A stretch of 11,865 nt of DNA from Nostoc sp. CHAB 5834 (GCA_020829485.1 JAIVFU010000158.1:1-11865), one strand, 5' to 3'; counted from the stretch's first letter, positions 1 to 6,826 are shown. The notes: generated by a model not told the origin, from the letters alone. Numbers and translations are program-made.

Positions 1-85
1 GAATCACACGCGTTCCATTAATCCAGTAAGTCTTGCTCTGGCTCAACAGCGTGACGCATCCTACAAGCTGTTTATCGATCATCAT
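1..85 (-). CDS. hypothetical protein, N-terminal 28 codons only (runs off left edge)
   Basis: This is an open frame that begins with two adjacent ATGs (85 and 82) and stays open to the window edge. It reads MMIDKQLVGC, then a stretch ending SKTYWINGTRVI. A strong Shine-Dalgarno sequence, GGGAGA, lies about five bases before the first ATG. The start overlaps the last 14 bases of the upstream gene (72-644), so the two are probably cotranscribed and translationally coupled. Too little is visible to assign a family. The RBS and the overlap are seen directly; that this is a real gene is an inference. Confidence 0.5.
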   Translation of the reverse strand, partial: MMIDKQLVGCVTLLSQSKTYWINGTRVI

Positions 86-644
86 TCTTGTCTCCCGCAA
101 CACACGCGCTCGTCAAGCTTGCACCCAAGAAAACCGCAATTGATGCGATCGCGCTTCCTTCAAAAATTTTGGCGTTGTAAATCCATGTGGGTTGATATTC
201 CTCACCTCTGCTTTCTTCAATCCGGTCAAACCCGTGACAAAAGATAGAACCAACTACCATAAAACTAGTAGTTACCAAGCTCACAATTGCTACTGATGAC
301 GCTCCATTAAGTATGAATGAGTTAATCTTTTCATGCCAAGTTTTCACACGGCGAATGTGCATTACTGGCTTTTGTTCTAGATATGAATGCCACTCTTCAT
401 TAGTAAAATTCGTGGGCTTGTAATCATAGGGAACGTGAAAGTCCAATAGTTCGCCCACTGCTTGGATTGCATCCCCTAGTGTCACATCTGGAGAGTATTC
501 CAGTTGCCTGAATTGTTCTGAATCTCGGATTTCTCTGAGCCAGCGATCTATTGCTTCTAACCTTCGTAATTGATTTTGATTAAGCATTACTTTCTCAAAA
601 GGTAGTTCGTTGATTGCTTCTAAGTTGCGTAAATTGATATACAT
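72..644 (-). CDS. hypothetical membrane protein with two predicted TM helices, 190 aa
   Basis: I do not recognise the family. A longer frame starting from TTG at 707 exists, but ATG at 644 has a good Shine-Dalgarno sequence (GAGAGG, four bases upstream) and is preferred. Residues 1-105 look soluble and mostly helical with many charged residues (for example RRLEAIDRWLREIRD near 27-41). Residues about 109-135 and 160-183 are hydrophobic and look like two membrane helices, separated by a short charged loop rich in Glu and Arg. The C-terminus ends in a charged GDKNDDR tail. The topology is therefore a cytoplasmic N-domain plus a hairpin in the membrane. The next gene (1-85) overlaps its stop codon. 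It is divergent from the RHH gene at 961. The function is unknown. Confidence 0.65.
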   Translation of the reverse strand: MYINLRNLEAINELPFEKVMLNQNQLRRLEAIDRWLREIRDSEQFRQLEYSPDVTLGDAIQAVGELLDFHVPYDYKPTNFTNEEWHSYLEQKPVMHIRRVKTWHEKINSFILNGASSVAIVSLVTTSFMVVGSIFCHGFDRIEESRGEEYQPTWIYNAKIFEGSAIASIAVFLGASLTSACVAGDKNDDR

Positions 645-828
645 GAATCCTCTCTCGTGATGCAGACACGCACAATTACCGCGACCGCAGAAAATGAACG
701 GACGCAATGCAGATATTGCTGTGAATAGTTGAATGCTCTCAAAACAGCGCTTGCAAGCCTTACAACCCTCGAAAGGAAGTCGCCTTAGCGTTTTGCGCTT
801 GGGTCTTACTTGCGTCTGCCTTAAGTTA

Positions 829-858
829 TTGACGTATCGATAACCTTGACACTAATAT
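829..858 (+). promoter_or_regulatory. candidate sigma70-type promoter
   Basis: TTGACG at 829-834 and TAATAT at 853-858 are separated by 18 bp and point toward the RHH gene. A second candidate further down is TTGCAA at 903-908 with TTTAAT at 926-931 (17-bp spacer). These are matches by eye to the sigma70 consensus; neither has been tested. Confidence 0.4.
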
Positions 859-897
859 AGTAAGTGAAGTTAAGCAGAGTGTCAACACTCCACTTAC
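846..897. promoter_or_regulatory. nested inverted repeats, likely operator or RNA hairpin
   Basis: GTAAGTG (860-866) pairs with CACTTAC (891-897). Inside it lies a perfect GAGTGT-CA-ACACTC palindrome (877-890). In addition TTGACACT (846-853) is repeated in inverse orientation as AGTGTCAA (878-885). The block overlaps and follows the candidate promoter boxes, as expected for an operator bound by a dimeric regulator such as the RHH protein encoded next door. In RNA it could also form a hairpin. The repeats are seen directly; the role is inferred. Confidence 0.45.
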
Positions 898-960
898 AAT
901 AATTGCAAATAGCTTAGAAGTGGTATTTAATAGCTCCATAAAGCATACTTTCTATGCGTA

Positions 961-1128
961 ATGGCTACAAAAAAACCACGATTAACAATTTATATGGCAT
1001 CACAGGAATTATTAGACGACCTACAAGCAATTGCCGATGAGCAACAACGATCAGTTTCCAATCTTGCTAGCATCGCACTTGCGGATTGGATAGCTCAATA
1101 TAAAGAACAAAAAAAAGAGAACAAATAA
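961..1128 (+). CDS. small ribbon-helix-helix (CopG/Arc-like) DNA-binding protein, 55 aa
   Basis: The 55-residue product begins MATKKPRLTIYMASQELLDD. It has the layout of a minimal ribbon-helix-helix domain: a basic N-terminus, a short beta strand (RLTIYM, about 7-12), helix A (SQELLDDLQAIADEQQ), a turn (RS), and helix B (VSNLASIALADWIAQYK) with a lysine-rich tail. Proteins of this fold bind operators as dimers and often control plasmid copy number, partition or mobilization genes. There is no clear Shine-Dalgarno sequence before the ATG, and the inverted repeat GCATA/TATGC sits directly upstream. A 241-aa gene follows 39 bp downstream on the same strand, and rep lies 1 kb further on. Self-regulation through the palindromes at 846-897 is a reasonable inference. 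An antitoxin role is possible, but no toxin is recognisable. Confidence 0.75.
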   Translation: MATKKPRLTIYMASQELLDDLQAIADEQQRSVSNLASIALADWIAQYKEQKKENK

Positions 1129-1167
1129 AATTATCGACTCAGAGCAAACAAAAGGCGATCGCATATA

Positions 1168-1893
1168 ATGTTGACCCTGAAAGACCCACCAAGCGATTTT
1201 CAACTCCCGCCGCACAACGAAGCGGCATTAGAGATGATTAGGGAGGCGAAAGACTATGCTTCCACTCAAGCTCTAGCGGCTGGTGGTGCTGCGCTGGCTA
1301 CAGGAGGCATAGTTCATCCATTTGGCTGGTTACTTTTTGGATTGGCTTACAAGCCGTTGGTGGTAACTCAAAAACTTGCGCGGTTGGAAAAATTAACAGC
1401 CTTACTTTTGGATGAGTTTAAAAGTGAGGGAATACAAGTCTTTCCAGTGCTGAAGCCCGAAGACAAGAACCCCATCGACTTGTTTATTAGGTTTCCGAGA
1501 AGGACACATCTGTTTATCTCCATTCGTTCACGGGGAGATAGTCAGGTGGTCTACAACGAAAAAAGGGAAATTCTACAGGTGAAAAAGAAAGATAAAAATG
1601 GTTTAACCACCTGGAAACCCTGCCCATTAGTTGAGCTATCGGATTACGAGAGATGGCTGACTAAAAATAGAGATTTGTTCGGAATGTCCTCGAAAGAGGT
1701 AACAAAAACACCGACAGGAAAAGTTTTGGTCTTATGGAGTCCAACTCAGGCAGCATCTGACCACAACCCACATCTTTATTCTGAGATGGGCAGTATGAAA
1801 ATTCTGGCTCTCAGGAGAAAAGGTACTACGTTTGTAATTCAAGAGGAGGAAGTAACCGAGTTCATCAAGGCTTGGTTAGCCAAGTACGAATAG
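1168..1893 (+). CDS. hypothetical protein, 241 aa, with hydrophobic segment
   Basis: I do not recognise this gene with certainty. Residues 1-34 are polar. Residues 35-66 are hydrophobic and glycine/alanine-rich and could be a membrane hairpin or a buried helix pair. Residues 67-90 form a charged helix. About residues 90-165 read as alternating strands: IDLFIRF (103-109), THLFISIRSRG (113-123), then a lysine-rich loop. This strand order vaguely recalls PD-(D/E)xK nuclease folds (Asp104, then a strand), but the expected E-x-K position reads S-x-R, so catalysis is doubtful. The ATG lies just after a HIP1 octamer (1155-1162), with only a weak AAAGG upstream. The gene follows the RHH gene on the same strand and precedes rep, so a replication-linked or accessory role is possible. 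Confidence 0.6.
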   Translation: MLTLKDPPSDFQLPPHNEAALEMIREAKDYASTQALAAGGAALATGGIVHPFGWLLFGLAYKPLVVTQKLARLEKLTALLLDEFKSEGIQVFPVLKPEDKNPIDLFIRFPRRTHLFISIRSRGDSQVVYNEKREILQVKKKDKNGLTTWKPCPLVELSDYERWLTKNRDLFGMSSKEVTKTPTGKVLVLWSPTQAASDHNPHLYSEMGSMKILALRRKGTTFVIQEEEVTEFIKAWLAKYE

Positions 1894-1904
1894 GCTAAAA
1901 GCTG

Positions 1905-1938
1905 AAAACCCTAAGTCTCGATGAGACAAACGGGCTTT
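1905..1938 (+). terminator. candidate terminator hairpin between the 241-aa gene and rep
   Basis: GTCTC (1915-1919) and GAGAC (1923-1927) form a stem with a GAT loop. It is flanked by AAAACCC (1905-1911) and GGGCTTT (1932-1938), which can extend the pairing. It starts 12 bp after the upstream stop codon. The U-tract is short, so it would be a weak intrinsic terminator. Confidence 0.4.
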
Positions 1939-1959
1939 CAATTGGAATTGGGGATTGGG

Positions 1960-1987
1960 TTGACAGCCTAATTAATATCCCTAATAG
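1960..1987 (+). promoter_or_regulatory. candidate rep promoter
   Basis: A perfect TTGACA -35 box (1960-1965) is followed after 16 bp by TAATAG (1982-1987). This would give a leader of about 155 nt before the rep ATG, which holds the inverted repeats and the SD-burying hairpin described below. Assigned by consensus match only. Confidence 0.45.
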
Positions 1988-2008
1988 TAATCTTATCAAA
2001 CCTTTTTG

Positions 2009-2071
2009 AGTGTTAAGCGATTGTAACACTGGCTACACAAAAAACGGCAACTCAGGAATTTTATCAAATTC
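2009..2071. promoter_or_regulatory. two inverted repeats in the rep leader, candidate operators
   Basis: AGTGTTA (2009-2015) and TAACACT (2024-2030) are a perfect 7-bp inverted repeat with an 8-nt spacer. GAATTT (2056-2061) and AAATTC (2066-2071) are a second perfect inverted repeat around TATC. The outer AGTGT/ACACT bases also occur in the palindrome at 878-889 upstream of the RHH gene, so one regulator might read both sites. A 14-nt part of the second repeat recurs at 8382-8395 in the mobilization region. Function is inferred. Confidence 0.35.
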
Positions 2072-2109
2072 GATTTCTGAACACTTGTATATAAGATTAC
2101 TTTCGGGAT

Positions 2110-2147
2110 AGCTCCAATTCCTCCAACACACTTCAGGAGGAATAGCT
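2110..2147 (+). promoter_or_regulatory. hairpin that buries the rep Shine-Dalgarno sequence
   Basis: ATTCCTCC (2117-2124) is exactly complementary to GGAGGAAT (2136-2143), and AGCT (2110-2113) pairs with AGCT (2144-2147) after a 3-nt bulge (CCA). This gives a 12-bp stem with an 11-nt loop. The right arm contains most of the only good ribosome binding site, AGGAGG (2135-2140), placed 10 nt before the rep ATG. When folded, the RNA would hide the site and reduce Rep synthesis, as in known copy-number control systems of other plasmids. The pairing is seen directly; the regulation is inferred. Confidence 0.6.
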
Positions 2148-2150
2148 CTC

Positions 2151-5100
2151 ATGTCACCATTACAACAATCTCATAACTCAGTATCGCCGCAATCAGCAGA
2201 TGCTCAAGGGGCAAATTCTGCTGCTTTGACAAAACTTGAGTTGATTGAGAGTCGCATAATCAAGTTTGCGTTTAACGCTACTGGCACAAACAAAGACTGG
2301 GACTTTAAGAAGCTGGCCGGCAACTTCGTTGATGTATTCGGCACTCTAGAAGATGTCCAGCAACATATTAAAGCAGGTCACGCTATCTGTGCCGGATTGT
2401 TAGGCGGTAAATGGCGCAGTAAGGCCAATATTATCGGTTCTCACTGGCTACTAATTGACATCGATAATTCCGATATCGCCCGTGATGCTTATGACTTGCC
2501 AATTAAGGACGAGAATGGAAATTCTATCAAAGTTTACGATCGCCAATTAACCATAGAAGAAGCCCTAGCCCATCCCTTCATTCAAAAGCACTGCGCTTTA
2601 ATGTACACCACTGCCAGTCATAAACCAGACTGGCATAAATTCCGGTTGGTTTTCCTTCTTCCCGAATATGTCCAAGGCGCTGATACTGTAGAAGCTTGTA
2701 CGCGCTTCCTCATGCAGCAGTTACCCCATGACCCAGCTTGTAAGGATGCAAGTCGTGTTTTCTACGGCAGCACAGAGGCAGAATTCCCGCTAGTCAACCC
2801 TGAAGCCACTTTACCAGCAGAATGGATTCAGGAAGCTCTAAAGATCGCGCAACAAGAGCGTATTGAGTATCAGCTAAGAATTCAGGAAATTGAGTCACGG
2901 CGTAAAGAGTGGCGTGAGATTTCCCTCAATGAAGGCTGGGACATTGACCAGCTAATCCAGAACGCACTTTCATTCATCCCACCACGCACCCCAGGAAGCG
3001 GTAACTATGACGAATGCCGTCAGGTGTTGATGGCGCTGGTTAATCATTATGGGGCATCCGAAGCGGAAATTATAGCCGAGCAGTGGTCGCCCAGTATCAA
3101 AGGCTCAACTTGGAACATCCACGCCAAGATTCGCAGTTTTAGACGTGGGGGAATTACGATCGGCACGCTGTTTCACATTGCCAAACAGTATGGCTTTCGG
3201 TTCCCTAAACGGCAGTATGAATATAACGAACGCGACCAAGGAGTAATTAGCCGTGAACAGTGGGAGCTTGGGCGAGTTAGAGAGGACTTGAGCAGCTTCC
3301 AAAATTTATTAAAGCAAGCGATCGCTCCATTTTCTTCGATATTTAAAGGATTTAAAGCCCCACCAACACCCAAGCCCTTACCCGAAATTGACACGCCTCC
3401 GCCCAATGTAATTATCTACCGCATGGGCAATATCCCGTTCAAAACCGAAATTACAGGCGATATCTCTATCTCCTGCCAGCCGGATGAACACATTGCTGCT
3501 TGGGTAGAGGCTGTTTCTAAAGGCTGGACACAAATCTTAGATAATTCTCACCCTGGACTGGGCAAGTCTTACAACGCGGGGCAACTGACAGCGACCTTAT
3601 TTGGCGTTGATAAACTAATTTACCAGGATGCCAACCACAGAAACCCATCCACACTGCCCATTGAGACGAATTTTGTTGACTTACCAGTGCGGCACAACGG
3701 CTTTAAACTAGATCCCACCCGCAAAACTCCTACTGGTGAGGATTTTAAACTGTGGACTAAAGCGGGTGAGACTGCCGACACTGATGGCAATTGTCACAGA
3801 ACTTACTTATTTAACGCATTTCGTAACAAGAATTTTAGCAGCCTTGATTTTGAAGAGAGCGGTATTAGTCCCATCTGTGGCGGTTGTTCCCTTAAAAATC
3901 AGTGCCGTTTCGCTAGTGGTGATGGTTTTGGATTCCGCTTTCAAAAACGCACAGTTATTCAAAATTATTCCGAACTCAGAGCGCACCCAGACTCTACACC
4001 AGTTACCTTAACTAACGCTGCTGACCAAACTTTCACCGTTGGGCGGTTATGGGAAGAAGCTGGTACACTCATCAAGTCCGTGCGTAATGTTGATGTGAAC
4101 CGAGGCGATTTTGAAACTACTGTCGGCAAGCTGCTACTGTTAGAACCAAACATAATGTCACAGCTGCAACCTGCACTCTTAGTTTTACACCAACTGCTTA
4201 CTCAGCAAATTAAACCCACTGACCGCTACGGCTTTGATGATGCCAGCATCCGTGCGCTGCTGCCGGCTTTCCCCACAGGGTTAGATATCGAAGCGATTCG
4301 CCTCTCCTTTGAACCTGATTTAACTTTCTTAGAAGACTTGGACTCAATTGATATTACCCAAGATAAACAACTCAAAAAAAGTTCTGCGGCTCGTTATGCT
4401 GCCAAAAAGGTAGTTAAAGACAGCGCACGAACAGCCGGGAGGGAGTTTCTTGACTTGCCTAATTACTGGTTGCCTGACTTTCTGGAAGCTTGGAAAGGTG
4501 ATGGTAGTTTTCAATCTCAATGGGGTGTACTCAGCATTCACCGCCGAAATCCCAAACATACTGAATTGGCCCACTCTGCCAAATTTAATATTTACCTTGA
4601 TGCCACTTTCAAATTCCAGCAATTGAAATTGAAACTGGGCATCGATGAGCCTGTGTTAGTCATTGAGCAACAACGCCCAGACTACGAAAATTTAAAAGTG
4701 GTCAACGTTACTGGGCTGGGTAAACTGCCTAAAAATCGCTCTCTTCCACTAAGCGATCGTGTTAATGCCCTCAAAGAAACCTTGAAAAAACTCTGCCCCA
4801 CCCTTGGGATTATCGATTGGAAACAGATTGCAACCCAAGCCGAGGGCCGCACAGAATACGGTCACTTTGTCGATGGGCGTGGTGTTAATCGCTTTAGTGA
4901 GTGTGATGCGATCGCTTCTTTTGGCATTCCTTATCAAAACATCGGTGTTTTAGCAGCACAATATCAGGTGATGACTGGTGAACCAGTCAACCTGGAAGAT
5001 AAAAACAGCGCTTTCCAAAAGTATCTCACAGACCTGATCCGTGCAGAAATTATCCAAGAGATTGGCCGATTACGCGCTCATCGTCGCCCCAATGTGGAGC

Positions 5101-5699
5101 TAACATTCTACTTCTGCGCTGACTATGACCTTAGTTTCCTCGATCGTGAATTACCAGGGGTGAAATTAGAAAGCGTTGATGCCTGCGATTTCTGCATTGA
5201 AGCGGGTAGCCGCGACCAGCAGACGGGACACGCCATCGTCAAAGCGTTTACCCAGCTTTGGCAGTCACACCAGAAAATTGGACAAAAGGCGATCGCCAAA
5301 ATCATAGACACTACCCAAGGATGGGTGAGCCGATTTACCCAACGCTGGGGGGGCTGGCAGCACTTTAAAAAATTATTACTCTTGCTATTAGATAGTCTTA
5401 ATAGCGGTAGTAATAAAAATTTGGCTGAATTAACCGATGATGAAAAGTGGCTAGCGCGTACATACTTCCCGATGTTGATTGCTGAATCAGAATCATCACC
5501 AGATCACCTGTTAGAGGGGGTGGCGGAAGTTGCCGAAGTTTTTAGTACTAGGGCGATGCGGCGAGTTTTGAATTTCTGCACGCCCCAAGTTAGGGCTGAC
5601 TTGCTGATGACTTTTGTAAGTTGTCTGCCTACTGAAGTTTACTCAATTTCAGTTTCTCCACTCTCTGCATCACTCGCAGAACCTGCGCTATCACCTTGA
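2151..5699 (+). CDS. plasmid replication protein: primase-helicase, CyRepA1-like, 1182 aa
   Basis: This is the likely plasmid initiator. Residues about 70-230 resemble an archaeo-eukaryotic-type primase: LLIDID (D103, D105 as metal ligands), HKFRLVFLLP (162-171) and CKDASRVFYG (197-206). Residues about 265-350 match the primase C-terminal PriCT-2 type (NALSFIPP, then ITIGTLFHIAK). The helicase part has a Walker A at 467-473 (HPGLGKS), a DEAH-like EEAG (635-638) and a motif-VI-like QEIGRLRAHR (969-978). Four cysteines (548, 576, 579, 585) lie between motifs I and II, as in XPD/DinG iron-sulfur helicases. Residues about 1040-1068 look like a helix-turn-helix that could bind the origin. The ATG is set by a strong AGGAGG. 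The last 61 bp overlap the convergent gene at 5639. CyRepA1 is assigned from memory of the family. Confidence 0.85.
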   Translation: MSPLQQSHNSVSPQSADAQGANSAALTKLELIESRIIKFAFNATGTNKDWDFKKLAGNFVDVFGTLEDVQQHIKAGHAICAGLLGGKWRSKANIIGSHWLLIDIDNSDIARDAYDLPIKDENGNSIKVYDRQLTIEEALAHPFIQKHCALMYTTASHKPDWHKFRLVFLLPEYVQGADTVEACTRFLMQQLPHDPACKDASRVFYGSTEAEFPLVNPEATLPAEWIQEALKIAQQERIEYQLRIQEIESRRKEWREISLNEGWDIDQLIQNALSFIPPRTPGSGNYDECRQVLMALVNHYGASEAEIIAEQWSPSIKGSTWNIHAKIRSFRRGGITIGTLFHIAKQYGFRFPKRQYEYNERDQGVISREQWELGRVREDLSSFQNLLKQAIAPFSSIFKGFKAPPTPKPLPEIDTPPPNVIIYRMGNIPFKTEITGDISISCQPDEHIAAWVEAVSKGWTQILDNSHPGLGKSYNAGQLTATLFGVDKLIYQDANHRNPSTLPIETNFVDLPVRHNGFKLDPTRKTPTGEDFKLWTKAGETADTDGNCHRTYLFNAFRNKNFSSLDFEESGISPICGGCSLKNQCRFASGDGFGFRFQKRTVIQNYSELRAHPDSTPVTLTNAADQTFTVGRLWEEAGTLIKSVRNVDVNRGDFETTVGKLLLLEPNIMSQLQPALLVLHQLLTQQIKPTDRYGFDDASIRALLPAFPTGLDIEAIRLSFEPDLTFLEDLDSIDITQDKQLKKSSAARYAAKKVVKDSARTAGREFLDLPNYWLPDFLEAWKGDGSFQSQWGVLSIHRRNPKHTELAHSAKFNIYLDATFKFQQLKLKLGIDEPVLVIEQQRPDYENLKVVNVTGLGKLPKNRSLPLSDRVNALKETLKKLCPTLGIIDWKQIATQAEGRTEYGHFVDGRGVNRFSECDAIASFGIPYQNIGVLAAQYQVMTGEPVNLEDKNSAFQKYLTDLIRAEIIQEIGRLRAHRRPNVELTFYFCADYDLSFLDRELPGVKLESVDACDFCIEAGSRDQQTGHAIVKAFTQLWQSHQKIGQKAIAKIIDTTQGWVSRFTQRWGGWQHFKKLLLLLLDSLNSGSNKNLAELTDDEKWLARTYFPMLIAESESSPDHLLEGVAEVAEVFSTRAMRRVLNFCTPQVRADLLMTFVSCLPTEVYSISVSPLSASLAEPALSP
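5352..5501 (+). repeat. rep tail repeat, parental copy inside rep
   Basis: This stretch encodes Rep residues about 1068-1117, starting GW and running through LNSGSNKNLAE to ESESSP. It is the in-gene copy of a sequence that recurs at 6228-6392 and 6903-7017. Over 138 aligned bases (5364-5501 against 6240-6377) I count nine differences, about 93% identity. Confidence 0.85.
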
Positions 5700-5881
5700 A
5701 CAGTCATAAGAACTGATTCCAGACGATAACCAACTTCCCGGATGTAATATCCAGCTGCACCCACGTCTTCAAACACGCTGTCAAATTGGGGATGAGTTGA
5801 CGGAAAAATCTTTCTCAGGCGATCGCTGATTCCTGAAAGTTCTTCTTGGATAGCGATTAGTTCTTGAGTATCATCGTCCAT
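5639..5881 (-). CDS. small hypothetical protein, 80 aa
   Basis: The family is not recognised. The product is acidic and mostly helical: MDDDTQELIAIQEELSGISD, a central FPSTHPQFDSVFEDVGAAGYYIREVGYRLES segment split here only by description, and an acidic Ser/Ala-rich tail. The start is supported by TAGGTAAC before the ATG. The gene follows the HNH gene by 6 bp on the same strand, and the HNH stop codon TAG forms part of its ribosome binding site, so coupling is likely. Its last 20 codons overlap the last 20 codons of rep on the other strand. It might be a partner or immunity-like companion of the HNH protein, but nothing in the sequence proves that. Confidence 0.5.
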   Translation of the reverse strand: MDDDTQELIAIQEELSGISDRLRKIFPSTHPQFDSVFEDVGAAGYYIREVGYRLESVLMTVQGDSAGSASDAESGETEIE

Positions 5882-5887
5882 AGTTAC

Positions 5888-6184
5888 CTACCACAAAGAC
5901 AACTGCCCCGGTGAAACATTTGATTTCCCACCCCTATGGTATAAAAGGTGACAAGCACTACAAAGAGCTATAAGGTTGCCTGTGTGGTTATTTGCTGGAT
6001 TTCTGTCCCAATGATGAACCTGTAGGGTGTACACTCTGCGTTTTGAGCGTGTAAATTCTGATGTTTTTTCACCAGGGGGAATGCACTGTAACCCGCATTT
6101 TTGACAACGCCACTGGGCTTGTTGCTTAACTGAAGTGGCAATTTCTGACCAATTATCTGGGTATAGAGAATAGGTGAATGTCAT
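5888..6184 (-). CDS. HNH endonuclease, 98 aa
   Basis: This is a compact HNH/beta-beta-alpha-metal nuclease. C27-x2-C30 and C75-x2-C78 are the usual zinc-binding pairs. The catalytic block reads LQVHHWDRNPANNHTGNL (54-71), with HH at 57-58, D60 and N70, followed by LCSACHLLYH (74-83) with H79 and H83. WRCQKCG and VHHWD with NNHTGNL fit the small stand-alone HNH proteins common in cyanobacteria and phages. All expected motif residues are present, so it is probably active on DNA. No Shine-Dalgarno sequence is clear before the ATG. It is the first gene of a two-gene unit with the 80-aa protein. Whether it serves defence, homing or recombination cannot be told from sequence alone. Confidence 0.85.
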   Translation of the reverse strand: MTFTYSLYPDNWSEIATSVKQQAQWRCQKCGLQCIPPGEKTSEFTRSKRRVYTLQVHHWDRNPANNHTGNLIALCSACHLLYHRGGKSNVSPGQLSLW

Positions 6185-6227
6185 CAGTCTAATTAAACTA
6201 AAGCTTTGAGAATTGTAATGCTTCTAG

Positions 6228-6392
6228 GGCTGGGCTACGTTTGAAAAAATATTACTCCTGCTATTAGATAGTCTTAATAGCGGTAGTAATAAAAATTTGG
6301 CTGACTTAGACGACGATGAAAAGTGGTTAGCCCGTACATACTTCCCGATGTTGATTGCTGAATCAGAATCATCACCAGCACCAAACTGCTAA
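6228..6392 (+). pseudogene. rep 3'-end fragment, copy 2 (remnant of a diverged rep)
   Basis: Read on the plus strand from 6228, this gives 54 sense codons without interruption: GWATFEKILLLLLDSLNSGS, then NKNLADLDDDEKWLARTYFP and so on to SSPAPNC and a TAA at 6390. Most of it matches Rep residues 1068-1117. Differences include QH to AT, K to E, and LT to LD. The substitutions keep the frame and are chemically mild, so the fragment looks like a piece of another rep allele rather than a fresh copy of the one here. An in-frame TAG lies directly before it. The minus-strand gene at 6398 ends 5 bp past its stop. Confidence 0.8.
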
Positions 6393-6397
6393 AAAAT

Positions 6398-6826
6398 TTA
6401 TTCAGATTCAAAGTCGATCAGAACAGCATCGGCCTGAAACATTTCGTCTCTAGCTTTTAAACCAATATCTCGACGGATACTGTCTAGAATTTCTAGACCT
6501 GTGCGTTGGCTGTTGGGGTAGGGAGTCCAGATGGCGTTGACTGTAATTTGAGTACCGACTAAGAATGTGTTGACTGCGCCGACAAAATATTCACCATCGG
6601 CATAATCTAAGCGAACAAGGTAAACACGAGATTTGCCAGCGTAGTGAGCATTTTTAATGTCAAAGGCGGTTTGATAATCGGAATGTGATTCAGTCAAGTA
6701 GGTGATTTTAGGTTTGTTGGGATGATTAAATCCTTCGGATTTACCCAAATTGGGGTCTGACTTTTTAAATGCTTCGGATTTACCCCAATTAGGGTCTGAC
6801 TTCTTGCGCCTTTTAGCTTCTCCCAT
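6398..6826 (-). CDS. hypothetical protein with MGEAKRRK N-terminus and internal repeat, 142 aa
   Basis: The N-terminus MGEAKRRKKSDPNWGKSE belongs to a short motif that I recall at the start of many otherwise unrelated cyanobacterial proteins. Here the 13-residue unit KKSDPN(W/L)GKSE(A/G)F occurs twice in tandem (residues 8-20 and 21-33). After a proline-rich linker, residues about 40-142 form a small alpha/beta domain (ITYLTESHSDYQTAFDI, then SRVYLVRLDYADGEYFVGAV) ending in an acidic tail. I do not recognise that domain. The start is supported by AGGA seven bases upstream. The gene lies between two rep-tail fragments. The function is unknown. Confidence 0.65.
   Translation of the reverse strand: MGEAKRRKKSDPNWGKSEAFKKSDPNLGKSEGFNHPNKPKITYLTESHSDYQTAFDIKNAHYAGKSRVYLVRLDYADGEYFVGAVNTFLVGTQITVNAIWTPYPNSQRTGLEILDSIRRDIGLKARDEMFQADAVLIDFESE
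6733..6810. repeat. tandem 39-bp duplication within the 142-aa gene
   Basis: Two adjacent 39-bp units (6733-6771 and 6772-6810), each starting CTTCGGATTTACCC, encode the repeated 13-residue motif. The few differences between units are mostly silent or conservative. Confidence 0.85.

Larger units (their letters stand above)
645..960. other. divergent intergenic region with promoters and nested inverted repeats
   Basis: This is a 316-bp non-coding stretch between the minus-strand membrane gene and the plus-strand RHH gene. It holds small palindromes (GCTTGCAAGC near 748-757; AGCG/CGCT at 787-799), the promoter and operator-like block at 829-897 described separately, and a GCATA/TATGC inverted repeat at 943-957 just before the RHH start codon. 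No convincing small gene was found in it. Confidence 0.5.

Noticed and set aside
961..1893. Toxin-antitoxin pair (RHH protein plus 241-aa protein)
   Set aside because: The downstream protein matches no known toxin, is longer than usual, and the genes do not overlap.
6228..6392. Independent small gene on the plus strand
   Set aside because: It has no start codon or ribosome binding site at its beginning and is clearly homologous to the rep tail.
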